A DNA stretch of 60,511 nucleotides from an uncultured Methylococcaceae bacterium (GCA_903863905.1 CAIPDT010000138.1:1-60511), one strand, 5' to 3'. Shown: positions 1 to 9,159, numbered from the stretch's first letter. Translations and numbers: made by a program. The notes: generated by a model from the sequence alone, not told the origin.

Positions 1-148
1 CTATTAAGCTTAATAACCATACTAGCAAACTATAATTTCAACTACAACAAGGAGATTTATAAATTTAAGACAAAGAAACCGGACTGTTTTTTTCTTAAAC
101 AGAATCAAGGTACTTATAAGACGATGACTAACAAGTTATTTTTATCAA

Positions 149-1222
149 CTATCTAGCGTTTTTAACGAGATGAAGATTCACTGACTCTTTTTCTTCGGTT
201 TGTATAGCTTCATTTTCATTTAGATGGGGCAAGGAGTCTTTTTTTGCTCTCCGATCTAAGGACAAATAAAGTTGCTGATCTCTCTCCTGAATCAACTTAT
301 GAAGCAATGCCGTGCGTTCTTTTTCTAAAGAGGCCTGCTCCAGATTATGCCGGGTTAATTGCTGTAACTCATCGCCTAATCTTAAACACTCACTTTCTAA
401 ATGTTTAACAGTTTTTATTTGGTTGTCTCTTTCAATCTTTATCTCTTCATGGTTTTCACAAAGACGTCTAAACGACTCAAAAACGGTGTAACCGGATAAA
501 GCTAACGGAGGAGAACTCAATTGATTAACATGAGCCGCTAATCGCTCACATTCATCATAAAGATCTTTAGCTGCCTTGCTATCAACCAACAAATCTTTAA
601 CTAACTTCGCCGCAATAATCGATAAAGTATCTTGAGAGAGCGGCGCTAATGTCAATTTGTTAGAAATCTTAATCGAGAATTGATGACGGAATCGATTGAT
701 AAAAGATAACGGCTCCTTAACACAATCTGCCGCATTCACTAATAAACACCGGGGCGAATTAGCTTTATAAAAGCGCAACATCTCTGTTTGATACGCAATC
801 CAAACACCGAGTACCGCGTCTATCTCACTCGCAGTCGCCTGATGCTTCATCAAATAATTGGCAACCACTAATTCTGGGGCAGAATAAACCAGTACGAAAT
901 TAACCTGAGAATCTTGCTCCTTCCAAAAATCTAACAACCATAAACTTTTAGCGTCTCCCCAGCCCCATGCTTTTTGATCCATATTACCTATAAACAGATC
1001 AATCGCGAGGTATTGCCACATCTTACCCGGATTAAGTGGCGTAACAAATCTGGCCTTGTCTATATTTAAATCATAAGCATCAAAAATCTGCGCATGCAAT
1101 TGGTCGGGCAAAACACGCTCATGCTTAGATGGTTTTGACTCCTGAATACCAACGGACATCAATAAATCACGGACTGACTCAAACCCTGATTCAAGATGAC
1201 CACACGTTACAATAACGCTCAC
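149..1222 (-). CDS. Sulfotransferase-like protein with C-terminal coiled coil, function unknown
   Basis: The protein has 357 residues and starts at GTG. The N-terminal two thirds resemble a degenerate sulfotransferase fold: a pattern around residues 86-100 (GWGDAKSLWLLDFW) matches the conserved stretch in which KDPR precedes an aromatic-rich segment in that family, and it is followed by a beta-strand-like VNFVLVYSAPELVV. The canonical Arg/Lys pair is replaced by Gly-Asp-Ala-Lys, and no clear PAPS-binding P-loop is visible at the N-terminus, so catalytic activity is doubtful. Residues about 255-330 are Glu/Lys/Leu/Gln-rich and look like a coiled coil. Such proteins often sit in surface-polysaccharide loci, but no other such gene adjoins it here. 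Family assignment is inference from pattern only. Confidence 0.6.
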   Translation of the reverse strand: MSVIVTCGHLESGFESVRDLLMSVGIQESKPSKHERVLPDQLHAQIFDAYDLNIDKARFVTPLNPGKMWQYLAIDLFIGNMDQKAWGWGDAKSLWLLDFWKEQDSQVNFVLVYSAPELVVANYLMKHQATASEIDAVLGVWIAYQTEMLRFYKANSPRCLLVNAADCVKEPLSFINRFRHQFSIKISNKLTLAPLSQDTLSIIAAKLVKDLLVDSKAAKDLYDECERLAAHVNQLSSPPLALSGYTVFESFRRLCENHEEIKIERDNQIKTVKHLESECLRLGDELQQLTRHNLEQASLEKERTALLHKLIQERDQQLYLSLDRRAKKDSLPHLNENEAIQTEEKESVNLHLVKNAR

Positions 1223-1306
1223 ATTTTTATCTCAATAAAAAACAAGCGATCATTTTATCTTAATTACACCTAAATCAATAGCCTCAATGATGCTAATAAA
1301 TAATAT

Positions 1307-1522
1307 TTAAGCCGTTTTAGAATCATCCATAGAACTGGCTACCGCCCTACTTGATGCTTTCATTAAGGCAATTCTTAATGCCCCTGTCAAACTGGCCCCC
1401 AAGCCCATTCTAACCGCTAAGGCCGGCACTAAAATCATTGATGCCACCACTAACCCCGTCCCTATTAATAACGCGCCATTATTATTCTTCTTAACATCTG
1501 CATCTACAAATTGCTGAGCCAT
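1307..1522 (-). CDS. Small membrane protein, unknown function
   Basis: The product is 71 residues starting MAQQFVDADVKK. This ATG is preferred over an in-frame start 21 nt upstream because a G-rich Shine-Dalgarno (GGGGG) lies just before it. A hydrophilic N-terminus is followed by one long hydrophobic stretch (about residues 18-50, rich in Gly, Ala, Leu and Val) that could form one or two membrane passes, and then a short polar tail ending in Asp-Asp-Ser-Lys. It lies 85 nt beyond the start of the sulfotransferase-like gene on the same strand, so the two could be cotranscribed. I do not recognise the family. Confidence 0.6.
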   Translation of the reverse strand: MAQQFVDADVKKNNNGALLIGTGLVVASMILVPALAVRMGLGASLTGALRIALMKASSRAVASSMDDSKTA

Positions 1523-1784
1523 TGATAACCCCCGCCATACCATGAAGTAAAAGTTATTACATGTTTAGCAGAACCCATGCCAATTAAATAATCAATTGAT
1601 TTTAAACAAGATTGGTAAAATACTCATACAAACACCTTGCTAAACTGTGTCATATAACATAGTTTAATAAATTAATAGGTCAAATAACACAATAGCGAAG
1701 CGGATTAATATAATCTGCAAAGTTTTCAAGAATTTCCCTTACAATAACTCTTTTTATTACCGTGACTTTTAACAACACCACCCT

Positions 1785-3134
1785 TTGCTAGTGAAACAAA
1801 CTCAACCAACACTATCACCCCCTGTTTCTCTATCCACTGAGGACCCCAACCACAACGCCGTCAGCCAGCTTAATCAACACTGCCAACAGCATTTATTTAA
1901 TCCAGATACACTGCGTGAACACCTTAATGCGCCGTTGTTATATCAAATGCTCACCTCAGAATGCCCTACGCTGTTTGCTGATGCCCCCGTCTTCATGACT
2001 CATGAAGATCTACAAAAACAACTCGCTATTATTGCTGCCATAGAACACGTCATTGCCTTGCCGGCTTATCAAGAGCGCGTTCTCGCTTATGCCCCTAAAA
2101 CAGCGCAATTTATCCCTAAAGCACACAGTGTCTTCTTTGGTTATGATTTTCATTTAAGCCCAACGGGGCCTAAGCTCATAGAAATAAATACCAATGCAGG
2201 CGGTGGATTACTGGGTGCCCTCGCAACGCGCCATCAAGTCATCACGCCCCTGTCAAGCACAAATCACTTATCCGTGCCTGCTACTTTTCATAGTATTAAC
2301 GCGCCTGACTCGACGTTTATCACTATGTTTATTGAAGAATGGCAAGCCGAACACGCAGGCAAACCGTTACGTTCTATTGCCATTGTTGATGACGCGCCTG
2401 AAAGCCAATATCTACTGCCTGAGTTTTTATTATTTAAAAAACTTTTTGAAGCCCAAGGTATTAAAGCCATTATTTGTGATCCCGCAGAACTTAGTTATCA
2501 CGATCAAACCCTTTGGCATCATGAGCAAGCCATTGATCTGGTCTACAATCGACTCACTGATTTTGGCTTAGAATCTCCTCACAATAGTCCTTTACAACAG
2601 GCGTATCTTGAAAGAACTGTTGTGATAACGCCGCACCCGCGGGCACATGCACTCTATGCGAATAAACGCAATCTAAGCCTGTTAACTGACGAAACCGCAT
2701 TGCTTGAGATGGGGGTTGATGCTGACACGCGCACCTTATTATTAAACGGTATTGCTCAAACGGTTCTCGTAAACCCTAACGACGCTGATTCACTTTGGAT
2801 CAACCGTAAACAATTATTTTTTAAACCCACCCAAGGCTTCGGCAGTAAAGCCGCTTATCGGGGTGACAAACTCACTAAACGGGTCTTCTCAGAGTTACTG
2901 CAACACGATTATGTAGCACAAACTTTAGTGCCGCCCAGTGTGCGTTATCTGACTGTAGACGCTAAAATCGTGTCATTAAAATTCGATTTACGGCACTATG
3001 TGTATCAAGGTGAAACTCAACTGTTGATGGCTCGGTTATATCAAGGCCAAACCACCAATTTTAGAACGCCAGGCGGTGGCTTTGCTCAAGTCATTATTGT
3101 CTCTTGCCAAAACGAGCAAAGCCCTTTAGCATAA
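1785..3134 (+). CDS. ATP-grasp-like protein of unknown function
   Basis: This 449-residue protein has two blocks typical of ATP-grasp enzymes: KLIEINTNAGGG near residues 127-140, matching the metal-binding glutamate/asparagine strand, and a lysine-containing segment FFKPTQGFGSKAAYRG near 346-362 that resembles a nucleotide-binding loop. The blocks are far apart and their order is unusual, so the fold may be permuted or divergent. No in-frame ATG lies near the N-terminus; a TTG at 1785 or GTG at 1791 must be used, because conserved-looking sequence begins well before the first internal ATG and a stop sits at 1770. The next gene, 30 nt downstream, is an M20 amidohydrolase, so an amide ligase and an amide hydrolase appear paired. 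The substrate is unknown. Confidence 0.7.
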   Translation: MLVKQTQPTLSPPVSLSTEDPNHNAVSQLNQHCQQHLFNPDTLREHLNAPLLYQMLTSECPTLFADAPVFMTHEDLQKQLAIIAAIEHVIALPAYQERVLAYAPKTAQFIPKAHSVFFGYDFHLSPTGPKLIEINTNAGGGLLGALATRHQVITPLSSTNHLSVPATFHSINAPDSTFITMFIEEWQAEHAGKPLRSIAIVDDAPESQYLLPEFLLFKKLFEAQGIKAIICDPAELSYHDQTLWHHEQAIDLVYNRLTDFGLESPHNSPLQQAYLERTVVITPHPRAHALYANKRNLSLLTDETALLEMGVDADTRTLLLNGIAQTVLVNPNDADSLWINRKQLFFKPTQGFGSKAAYRGDKLTKRVFSELLQHDYVAQTLVPPSVRYLTVDAKIVSLKFDLRHYVYQGETQLLMARLYQGQTTNFRTPGGGFAQVIIVSCQNEQSPLA

Positions 3135-3164
3135 AGTTTTTAATACTGACCTCTGACGAATCTC

Positions 3165-4340
3165 ATGACGACCCTCGCGCCTGATCTACAACCGTTGTTC
3201 TTAGAAATGCGCGAATGGCGCCGTCATTTACATCAATTTCCTGAAACGGCTTTTGAAGAAGTACACACAGCGCAATTTATCGCCGATAAACTCAATAGCT
3301 TTGGCCTGACAGTTCATCAAGGACTGGGTGGAACCGGCGTGGTAGCCACTTTATCGGTGGGCGATAGTTCAGAGAAAATAGCCTTACGTGCAGATATGGA
3401 TGCGCTATTCATTCAAGAACAAAACACCTTTGCGCATAAGTCGTGTCATGAAGGCAAAATGCACGCCTGTGGCCATGATGGTCATTCGGCCATGCTTTTA
3501 GGGGCGGCTAAGTATTTAGCAGAACACCAATCGTTTAACGGCACAGTGTATTTTATTTTTCAACCGGCTGAAGAAGGCCGGGCAGGTGCCAAACAAATGC
3601 TTGAAGACGGTTTGTTTAAGCAATTTCCAGCGGATAGAGTATTTGGTTTACATAACTTTCCGAATATCCCTGTCGGGCATTTTGCTATTAAACCCGGCGC
3701 GATGATGGCGTCTTTTGATTGTTTTCAAATCACGCTCAAAGGGAAAGCCACCCATGCCGCGATGCCACATTTAGGCAATGATGCCATTGTGGCGGCAGCA
3801 CAATTGATTAATCATCTGCAAACTATTGTCAGTCGAAGCGTTGATCCGGCCGATTCTGCGGTGGTGAGTATTACGCAAGTTCATGCGGGTAATACTTGGA
3901 ATGCTATTCCTGAAACGGTTGTATTAAGAGGGACGTTCCGTTGCTTTAGTACCCAGGTTAAATCACAGATTGCAGATAAATTAAAGCAATTACTCGCTGG
4001 CATAGAGGCCGGTTTTGATGTGCAAACCCAGCTTGACTTTAATCCTGAAAATGCCGGCTATCCAGTCACCTTTAATACGGACATAGAAACGGCCATGGCT
4101 ATTAAAGCAGCCACAGCCGTAGTCGGTGAAAACGGTGTCAATCTAAAGCCAACTCCCAGCATGGGCTCAGAAGACTTCGCTTTTATGCTGCAAGAAAAAC
4201 CCGGTTGTTATGGTTGGATTGGTAACGGGCCTTCAGAAAACAGTTGTTTATTACACAACCCACATTATGATTTTAATGATGACATCTTACCGATTGGTGC
4301 GGCTTATTGGGTGTCGTTAGTAAAGACTGTCTTGGTATAA
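3165..4340 (+). CDS. M20 family amidohydrolase (hippurate hydrolase / N-acyl amino acid hydrolase type)
   Basis: This is a dinuclear-metal amidohydrolase of 391 residues, the usual length for the M20D (HipO/AmhX/IAA-amino acid hydrolase) group. Visible ligands and catalytic positions are RADMDAL at 75-81, HACGHDGHSAM at 100-110 (Cys102, His104), the paired glutamates in PAEEGRAGA (136-137), His163 in GLHNFPNIPVG, and a C-terminal His in LLHNPHYDF. Such enzymes hydrolyse N-acyl or amide-linked amino acids in the cytoplasm; the true substrate cannot be read from sequence. It follows the ATP-grasp-like gene by 30 nt and is probably cotranscribed with it. No signal peptide is seen. Confidence 0.9.
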   Translation: MTTLAPDLQPLFLEMREWRRHLHQFPETAFEEVHTAQFIADKLNSFGLTVHQGLGGTGVVATLSVGDSSEKIALRADMDALFIQEQNTFAHKSCHEGKMHACGHDGHSAMLLGAAKYLAEHQSFNGTVYFIFQPAEEGRAGAKQMLEDGLFKQFPADRVFGLHNFPNIPVGHFAIKPGAMMASFDCFQITLKGKATHAAMPHLGNDAIVAAAQLINHLQTIVSRSVDPADSAVVSITQVHAGNTWNAIPETVVLRGTFRCFSTQVKSQIADKLKQLLAGIEAGFDVQTQLDFNPENAGYPVTFNTDIETAMAIKAATAVVGENGVNLKPTPSMGSEDFAFMLQEKPGCYGWIGNGPSENSCLLHNPHYDFNDDILPIGAAYWVSLVKTVLV

Positions 4341-4405
4341 GCAGGGCACTATAGCAAAAACCATATTGGTTTAAGAAAGGCACTGTAGTGAAGACGGCAT
4401 TGGCA

Positions 4406-4455
4406 TTGTATTAATCGTTTCATAAGTTTTTGCGCGTGAGCAACGATTAATACAA
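4406..4455. terminator. Inverted repeat between convergent genes, possible terminator
   Basis: A perfect 14-nt inverted repeat (4406-4419 and 4442-4455) is separated by 22 nt. Adding a one-base bulge lets the stem extend by GGC/GCC at the outer side. It lies between the convergent amidohydrolase and ribA genes, so a bidirectional termination role is likely. There is no long T-tract after the right arm, so it could instead be a stabilising 3' structure. Confidence 0.45.
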
Positions 4456-4477
4456 GCCATAATTTGCTCTCAATAAT

Positions 4478-5083
4478 CTATTTGAACAAGAGGTGGGACA
4501 TTTTTTGAGCTTTAGTCTTTAAGTAATCCACATTATCATCATGGGCAACCGACTCAACCGGAATACGCCCCGTCACATTAATACCTAAATCAGTTAAGGC
4601 TGAAATCTTCTCGGGATTATTGGTCATTAACTTAATGGATTGAAGCTGTAAGCTTTCTAGTATTAAACCCGCGATGGTGTATTCTCTTTCATCCGCTAAA
4701 TACCCCAGATGAATATTAGCGTCTACGGTATCCATGCCTTGATCTTGCAAGTTGTAGGCTTGCAATTTCTTCAATAAGCCAATGCCTCGACCTTCTTGAC
4801 GCAAGTACACTAAAACACCACAACCAAAATCGTCAATGTACTGCATCGCCATCGCTAATTGCTCACCACAATCACAACGTCTGGAGCCCAATACATCTCC
4901 AGTAAAACATTCGGAATGAATTCTAACCGGCACGTTTTCTTGATGAACAACATCCCCTTTAACCAGCGCCATGTGTTCTTTATCGTCCAGCGTATTACTA
5001 AAATAATGCAGAATAAACTCACCGTGTTTAGTGGGGAGTCTTGTTTGAACCAAATCTTCTATGTGTACTTTCACGTTTATCAA
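4478..5083 (-). CDS. ribA: GTP cyclohydrolase II
   Basis: RibA opens GTP to 2,5-diamino-6-ribosylamino-pyrimidinone phosphate, formate and pyrophosphate, the first step of riboflavin synthesis. The 201-residue length matches E. coli RibA. The zinc site is complete: Cys59, Cys70 and Cys72 in the run ECFTGDVLGSRRCDCGEQL, corresponding to Cys54, Cys65 and Cys67 of E. coli. The GTP-binding RQEGRGIGL motif follows at about residues 95-103. It is a stand-alone enzyme without the RibB domain often fused to it. The gene is divergent from the methyltransferase gene at 5193, and no FMN riboswitch fold is evident in the 110-nt leader. Confidence 0.97.
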   Translation of the reverse strand: MINVKVHIEDLVQTRLPTKHGEFILHYFSNTLDDKEHMALVKGDVVHQENVPVRIHSECFTGDVLGSRRCDCGEQLAMAMQYIDDFGCGVLVYLRQEGRGIGLLKKLQAYNLQDQGMDTVDANIHLGYLADEREYTIAGLILESLQLQSIKLMTNNPEKISALTDLGINVTGRIPVESVAHDDNVDYLKTKAQKMSHLLFK

Positions 5084-5192
5084 AATCCAAAAAACCTTTA
5101 GGCCTATTTTACACGACAGACAAGAATAATGTTGATGAAGCTTAAGGTCTCACTGTAATATTCAACAACTTTACTCCTAGGTCTTAAGCATT

Positions 5193-5810
5193 ATGAAAGC
5201 AGACAGCGCAACCATTAAAAAAAGATATGATCGCATTGCGCCTTATTTTGAAGGTCTTGAATCTGTGATGGAAGGCCTGTTTTTTAAGCGCTGGCGCAAA
5301 AGACTATGGACTAAAGTAGAAGGCTATCATGTCCTTGAAGTCGGTGTCGGTACTGGGAAGAACTTTGACTATTACCCCGCTGAAGCAAGACTCACTGCCA
5401 TAGACTTTAGCCCGCAAATGCTGAAGCAAGCCGAGCGTAAAAAAGCTAGGAAAGCCATCACGGTTGATCTAGATTTAATGGATGTGCAAGCATTGGCTTA
5501 TGCCGACAACAGCTTCGATACGGTGATTGCCTCATTTGTGTTTTGCTCAGTCCCGTTGCCCAATAAGGGTTTAAAAGAACTTTATCGGGTCTGTAAACCG
5601 GGAGGACAAGTCTTATTATTGGAACATGTACTGAGTTCAAATAAACTCTTAGCCGCCCTCATGAATGCGTTTAACCCCATCGTACTTAAACTGGTGGGTG
5701 CCCATATTAATCGCAATACCGTTAAAAGCATTAAAGCTTGTGGCTTTGCTTGGGTTCGAGTGGACGAACGCAGTAGCGATATGATCAAACTCATTGAAGC
5801 CAGAAAATAA
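5193..5810 (+). CDS. Class I SAM-dependent methyltransferase, PmtA/UbiE-like
   Basis: The protein has 205 residues. Motif I, VLEVGVGTGKNF, is at 47-58, an acidic post-I residue lies in AIDFSPQML, and motifs II/III follow in DLMDVQALAYADNSFDTVIA and RVCKPGGQVLLLEHV. The overall pattern, including the N-terminal KKRYDRIAPYFEGLE, is that of the phosphatidylethanolamine N-methyltransferase/ubiquinone-type small methyltransferases. UbiE proper is longer and has a different N-terminus, so this is more likely a paralogue acting on a lipid or another small molecule. The gene ends 5 nt from the stop of coaBC, which runs convergently. Confidence 0.8.
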   Translation: MKADSATIKKRYDRIAPYFEGLESVMEGLFFKRWRKRLWTKVEGYHVLEVGVGTGKNFDYYPAEARLTAIDFSPQMLKQAERKKARKAITVDLDLMDVQALAYADNSFDTVIASFVFCSVPLPNKGLKELYRVCKPGGQVLLLEHVLSSNKLLAALMNAFNPIVLKLVGAHINRNTVKSIKACGFAWVRVDERSSDMIKLIEARK

Positions 5811-5815
5811 GTGTT

Positions 5816-7084
5816 TTAACGACCTGCCCTGACTGTCTTAAAGCGCTGAGCAATTAACTCCAGCAGTTGTTCCGCTAAGAGGGTTTTATCCATCATTGCT
5901 AAGAGTTGCTCCCCGTCTGACCAAAAGACCTGCAAGGCATTTTGCTCACTGTCAAAACCACCTTGCTCACGCCCTACCCAATTAGCCGCAATCATATCAA
6001 TCTTCTTTCGAGTTAATTTATCACGCGCGTAGGTTTCCAGGTCGTGCGTTTCTGCGGCAAAACCCACGGTAAAAGGTCCGTGTTCAAGTGCCGCCACTGA
6101 AGCCAAAATATCTGGAGTCTTTTGCAAGACTAAGGTTAAGCTGTCTTGATCGTTTTGCTTTTTAAGCTTGTGTATACTCTGTACCGGGCTGTAATCCGCT
6201 ACTGCCGCCGCACCAATATAAATATCTTGTTTTAAAGCTTCTCTCAGCACCGCTTGATACATCTCTTCCGCTGTGGAGACTTTAAGCACGGTAACATTTT
6301 CAGGGGGTGCCAGAGTAACAGGCCCACTGACTAAAGTGACCTCTGCTCCCGCTTTAACAGCCGCCGCCGCAACCGCATAACCCATCTTACCCGAACTACG
6401 ATTGGTCAAATAACGCACAGGGTCCAAAGGCTCACAAGTAGGGCCCGCTGTGATTAATATCTTTAAGCCTGTTAAAAACTTCGCTTGTGGGGCCGTCGAT
6501 ACTGCCTCAAAAAGTTCTTCATTAAGTGCACTTAAAATAATTTTGCCAATGGCAACCGGTTCAGACATGCGCCCAAAACCCGTTTCACCACAAGCCTGAT
6601 CACCTTGTTCGGGGCCTATTAAACTTACGCCGTGTCTAACCAAAGTGGCGATATTCTCTTGAGTCGCCAGATGATTCCACATGGCTTGATTCATGGCAGG
6701 CGCCACATAAACAGGACAAGTAGCCGCTAAATATAAGGTTGATAGTAAATCATCTGCTAAGCCCTGACTTAATTTAGCGATCGTATTCGCCGTGGCGGGT
6801 GCGATCACTAACACATCGGCCCAACGCGCCAAACTAATATGGCCCATGGCATTTTCTGCTTCAACATCTAGCAGTTCGATATGAACCAGATTACCCGAAA
6901 GCGCCTGAAAGGTTAAAGGTGCAACAAATTGCGTCGCCGATTGCGTCATCACCACGCGCACTTCAGCACCTTCACGTTTAAATAGCCGCACTAATTCAGC
7001 CGCTTTATAGGCGGCTATACCACCGGTGACCGCTAATAAAATATGCTTCAAGCGCTGACCTGACTGTTTTTCTTTACCTAACAC
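5816..7084 (-). CDS. coaBC: Bifunctional phosphopantothenoylcysteine decarboxylase / phosphopantothenate-cysteine ligase
   Basis: CoaBC (Dfp) carries out two successive steps of coenzyme A synthesis: CTP-dependent joining of phosphopantothenate to cysteine, then FMN-dependent decarboxylation. The N-terminal flavoprotein domain begins with ILLAVTGGIAAYKA, contains the PAMNQAMW signature, and has the catalytic-loop cysteine in QACGETGFGRM. The ligase domain starts near residue 205 with ILITAGPTCEPLDPVRYLTNRSSGKMG split over its conserved blocks, and contains the AAAVADY and KTPDIL motifs. Total length is 422 residues. The only good start is GTG at 7084, which directly abuts the TAA of the upstream glycosyltransferase gene, so the two are probably translationally coupled. 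Confidence 0.95.
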   Translation of the reverse strand: MLGKEKQSGQRLKHILLAVTGGIAAYKAAELVRLFKREGAEVRVVMTQSATQFVAPLTFQALSGNLVHIELLDVEAENAMGHISLARWADVLVIAPATANTIAKLSQGLADDLLSTLYLAATCPVYVAPAMNQAMWNHLATQENIATLVRHGVSLIGPEQGDQACGETGFGRMSEPVAIGKIILSALNEELFEAVSTAPQAKFLTGLKILITAGPTCEPLDPVRYLTNRSSGKMGYAVAAAAVKAGAEVTLVSGPVTLAPPENVTVLKVSTAEEMYQAVLREALKQDIYIGAAAVADYSPVQSIHKLKKQNDQDSLTLVLQKTPDILASVAALEHGPFTVGFAAETHDLETYARDKLTRKKIDMIAANWVGREQGGFDSEQNALQVFWSDGEQLLAMMDKTLLAEQLLELIAQRFKTVRAGR

Positions 7085-8332
7085 TTAAGACAACACCCAC
7101 TGAATTTGTTTGGGTAAACACACCGCCTTAAGATCATAATTCGCTTCCACAAAGGCTCTCGCTTGCGCCCCTAAGCGAACTCTGGCTTCCGCATCGCCCA
7201 GCAATTGACTCACCTCTTGCGCCAAGGCTTTAGGGTCAAAGAAACCCACTAAGCGTCCAGTTTGATCATGATGAATCGCTTCCCGCAGCGGCGCCGTATC
7301 ACTGGCAACAATAGCGCAACCCGCACTCATAGCCTCTAATAAACTCCAACTCAACACAAAAGGATACGTTAAATAGACGTGAACAGTAGACAATTGCAAC
7401 AACGACAAAAAGATCGGATAAGGCACCTTACCTAAAAAATGAATCCGTTTCCAATCCGCATCACTGATATCAGAACGCACTTCTTTCGCAAAAATATTCT
7501 TCCATGAATCACCTTGCGTTGGCTTGATGCCATAACTCACCTCATCCCCCCCCACAATTAATATCACCGCATTTGGACGCGCTTTCAGTAACTCTGGCAA
7601 AGAACGCATAAAAATATGATAGCCCCGCATAGGTTCTAAGTTACGACCAACAAACGTCACCACTTCATCTGCTTTAGTCAGTATTCGACTCCCTTCCGCC
7701 GTATTCAGGGTTAAATCTACCTGCGCATTCGGCCTAATAACCTGCGTATCGATTCCATCATGTATAACCGTTATTTTGCTGCGAAAAGGTTCAGGAAAAG
7801 TACTGGCTTGCCATTCAGTTGGTGAAAGCCCGGCTTCTGCCGTTTCAAAATGTAATAAATTGTTTAAATTCTTCAGCCGTACTCGACAGAATTGATCTTC
7901 TGCCCCTGCTTGCTCTTCATCACTAAACTCAGGATCAAAGCCGATATCGGTGCCTTCCACATGATAATAGAACTCACTGTATATTTTTAGTTTAGCCTTA
8001 GGCCAGACTTCCTTTAGAAACAAACTCTCACCCCAACCCGGATGCGCCACAATTACATCTGGATTAAAACCTTCATCCCTCAGTTTTAAAGCCAATCTAA
8101 AACAGGCTTCTGCGCGGATTGTTTTAGTCTCAAAATCACCTAACCAAGGATGGATATTAGGCGTTGATCCTCTTTGGGGATAATAAGGCACTAAACGAAT
8201 GCCTTGCCAATGAGTCACCCCATCATTCCTCATAGTCATCGCGACAACAGTATGAGCAGGGTCGGCTGCTAAGGCGGGCGCTAAATGTTTGAACTGACCG
8301 GGAAAATTTTGATGGATAAAAAGAATATTCAT
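7085..8332 (-). CDS. Glycosyltransferase family 4
   Basis: This is a GT-B fold glycosyltransferase of 415 residues when started at the ATG giving MNILFIHQNFPGQFKHLAP; the open frame extends 54 nt upstream but that part looks non-coding. The C-terminal nucleotide-sugar domain shows FVGRNLEPMRGYHIFMRSL, a VIDGIDT-like loop (VIHDGIDTQVI), and an LLEAMSAGCAIVASD motif with the E-x7-E type acidic residue that contacts the donor sugar. It probably adds sugar to an envelope glycan, but acceptor and donor are unknown. The coding strand contains a run of eight G at 7546-7553 in the VGGDE codons. The TAA stop abuts coaBC. Confidence 0.85.
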   Translation of the reverse strand: MNILFIHQNFPGQFKHLAPALAADPAHTVVAMTMRNDGVTHWQGIRLVPYYPQRGSTPNIHPWLGDFETKTIRAEACFRLALKLRDEGFNPDVIVAHPGWGESLFLKEVWPKAKLKIYSEFYYHVEGTDIGFDPEFSDEEQAGAEDQFCRVRLKNLNNLLHFETAEAGLSPTEWQASTFPEPFRSKITVIHDGIDTQVIRPNAQVDLTLNTAEGSRILTKADEVVTFVGRNLEPMRGYHIFMRSLPELLKARPNAVILIVGGDEVSYGIKPTQGDSWKNIFAKEVRSDISDADWKRIHFLGKVPYPIFLSLLQLSTVHVYLTYPFVLSWSLLEAMSAGCAIVASDTAPLREAIHHDQTGRLVGFFDPKALAQEVSQLLGDAEARVRLGAQARAFVEANYDLKAVCLPKQIQWVLS

Positions 8333-8440
8333 AATATTAATAGAGAGGTCGTCATAGTAAAAAATACTATGGAGTTTTAAGCCCACTGAGAGTTATACTT
8401 TAAGTTAACCCTAAATTAACATTAGTTATCTAAAAATACC

Positions 8441-9040
8441 ATGCAAAAATTTCTTCATGTGGGTTGTGGCCCTAAACGAAAAGCTCAAACCACGCCCGGC
8501 TTTAATACCCCAGAATGGGATGAAGTGCGTTTTGATATTGATGAATCTGTACAACCTGACGTACTGGGCACCATGACCGATATGAAGGCCGTCGCTGATG
8601 CGTCTATGGATGCTGTGTTTTCAAGTCACAATATAGAACATCTCTATCCTCATGATGTACCGGTTGCCTTAAATGAATTTTTACGCGTATTAAAACCAAC
8701 GGGCATTGCAGTAATTACCTGTCCCGATCTACAATCCGTGTGTGCCTTAATCGCAGATAACAAACTGACCCAACCAGCTTATGTCTCTCCTGCAGGCCCC
8801 ATTGCGCCTTTAGATATTTTGTATGGACATCGTGCTGCTATGCAACGCGGTAATTTGTATATGGCGCACCGCTGTGGCTTTACCCGAGATGTGTTACATA
8901 GCACCCTACAACAATCTGGCTTCCCTTCAGTCATTGCTCTAGCAAGACCCCAACACTTTGATTTATGGGCTATCGCCAGTAAACAACCCTTAACAGAACC
9001 GCAATTAATGGCCCTGCTTAAAACGCACGGCTTAAATTAA
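8441..9040 (+). CDS. Predicted SAM-dependent methyltransferase
   Basis: The product has 199 residues. Motif I appears as LHVGCGPKRKAQ at residues 4-15, followed by an acidic residue in DEVRFDIDESVQPD, a motif II-like SMDAVFSSHNIEHLYPHD, and VPVALNEFLRVLKPTGIAVITCPDL, the usual post-motif helix and strand of small class I methyltransferases. The His-Asn-Ile-Glu-His segment is common in predicted methyltransferases found beside glycosyltransferases, and a divergent glycosyltransferase gene lies 108 nt away. This neighbourhood suggests sugar or glycan methylation, but the substrate is not shown by sequence. Confidence 0.8.
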   Translation: MQKFLHVGCGPKRKAQTTPGFNTPEWDEVRFDIDESVQPDVLGTMTDMKAVADASMDAVFSSHNIEHLYPHDVPVALNEFLRVLKPTGIAVITCPDLQSVCALIADNKLTQPAYVSPAGPIAPLDILYGHRAAMQRGNLYMAHRCGFTRDVLHSTLQQSGFPSVIALARPQHFDLWAIASKQPLTEPQLMALLKTHGLN

Positions 9041-9159
9041 AACCCAGTTATTAGAAAGACCTCATATAACGAGCATGAAGGTATGGCATCACCTTGGCAA
9101 AGGTCAGTTTTTTATCTACCAGAAAAACAGATTATGAATGCAAATCGATAAACTTTCAC

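Noticed and set aside
4859-5101. 80-codon plus-strand open frame inside ribA
   Set aside because: It lies antisense to the conserved ribA frame, has no ribosome site and no recognisable composition; it is a shadow.
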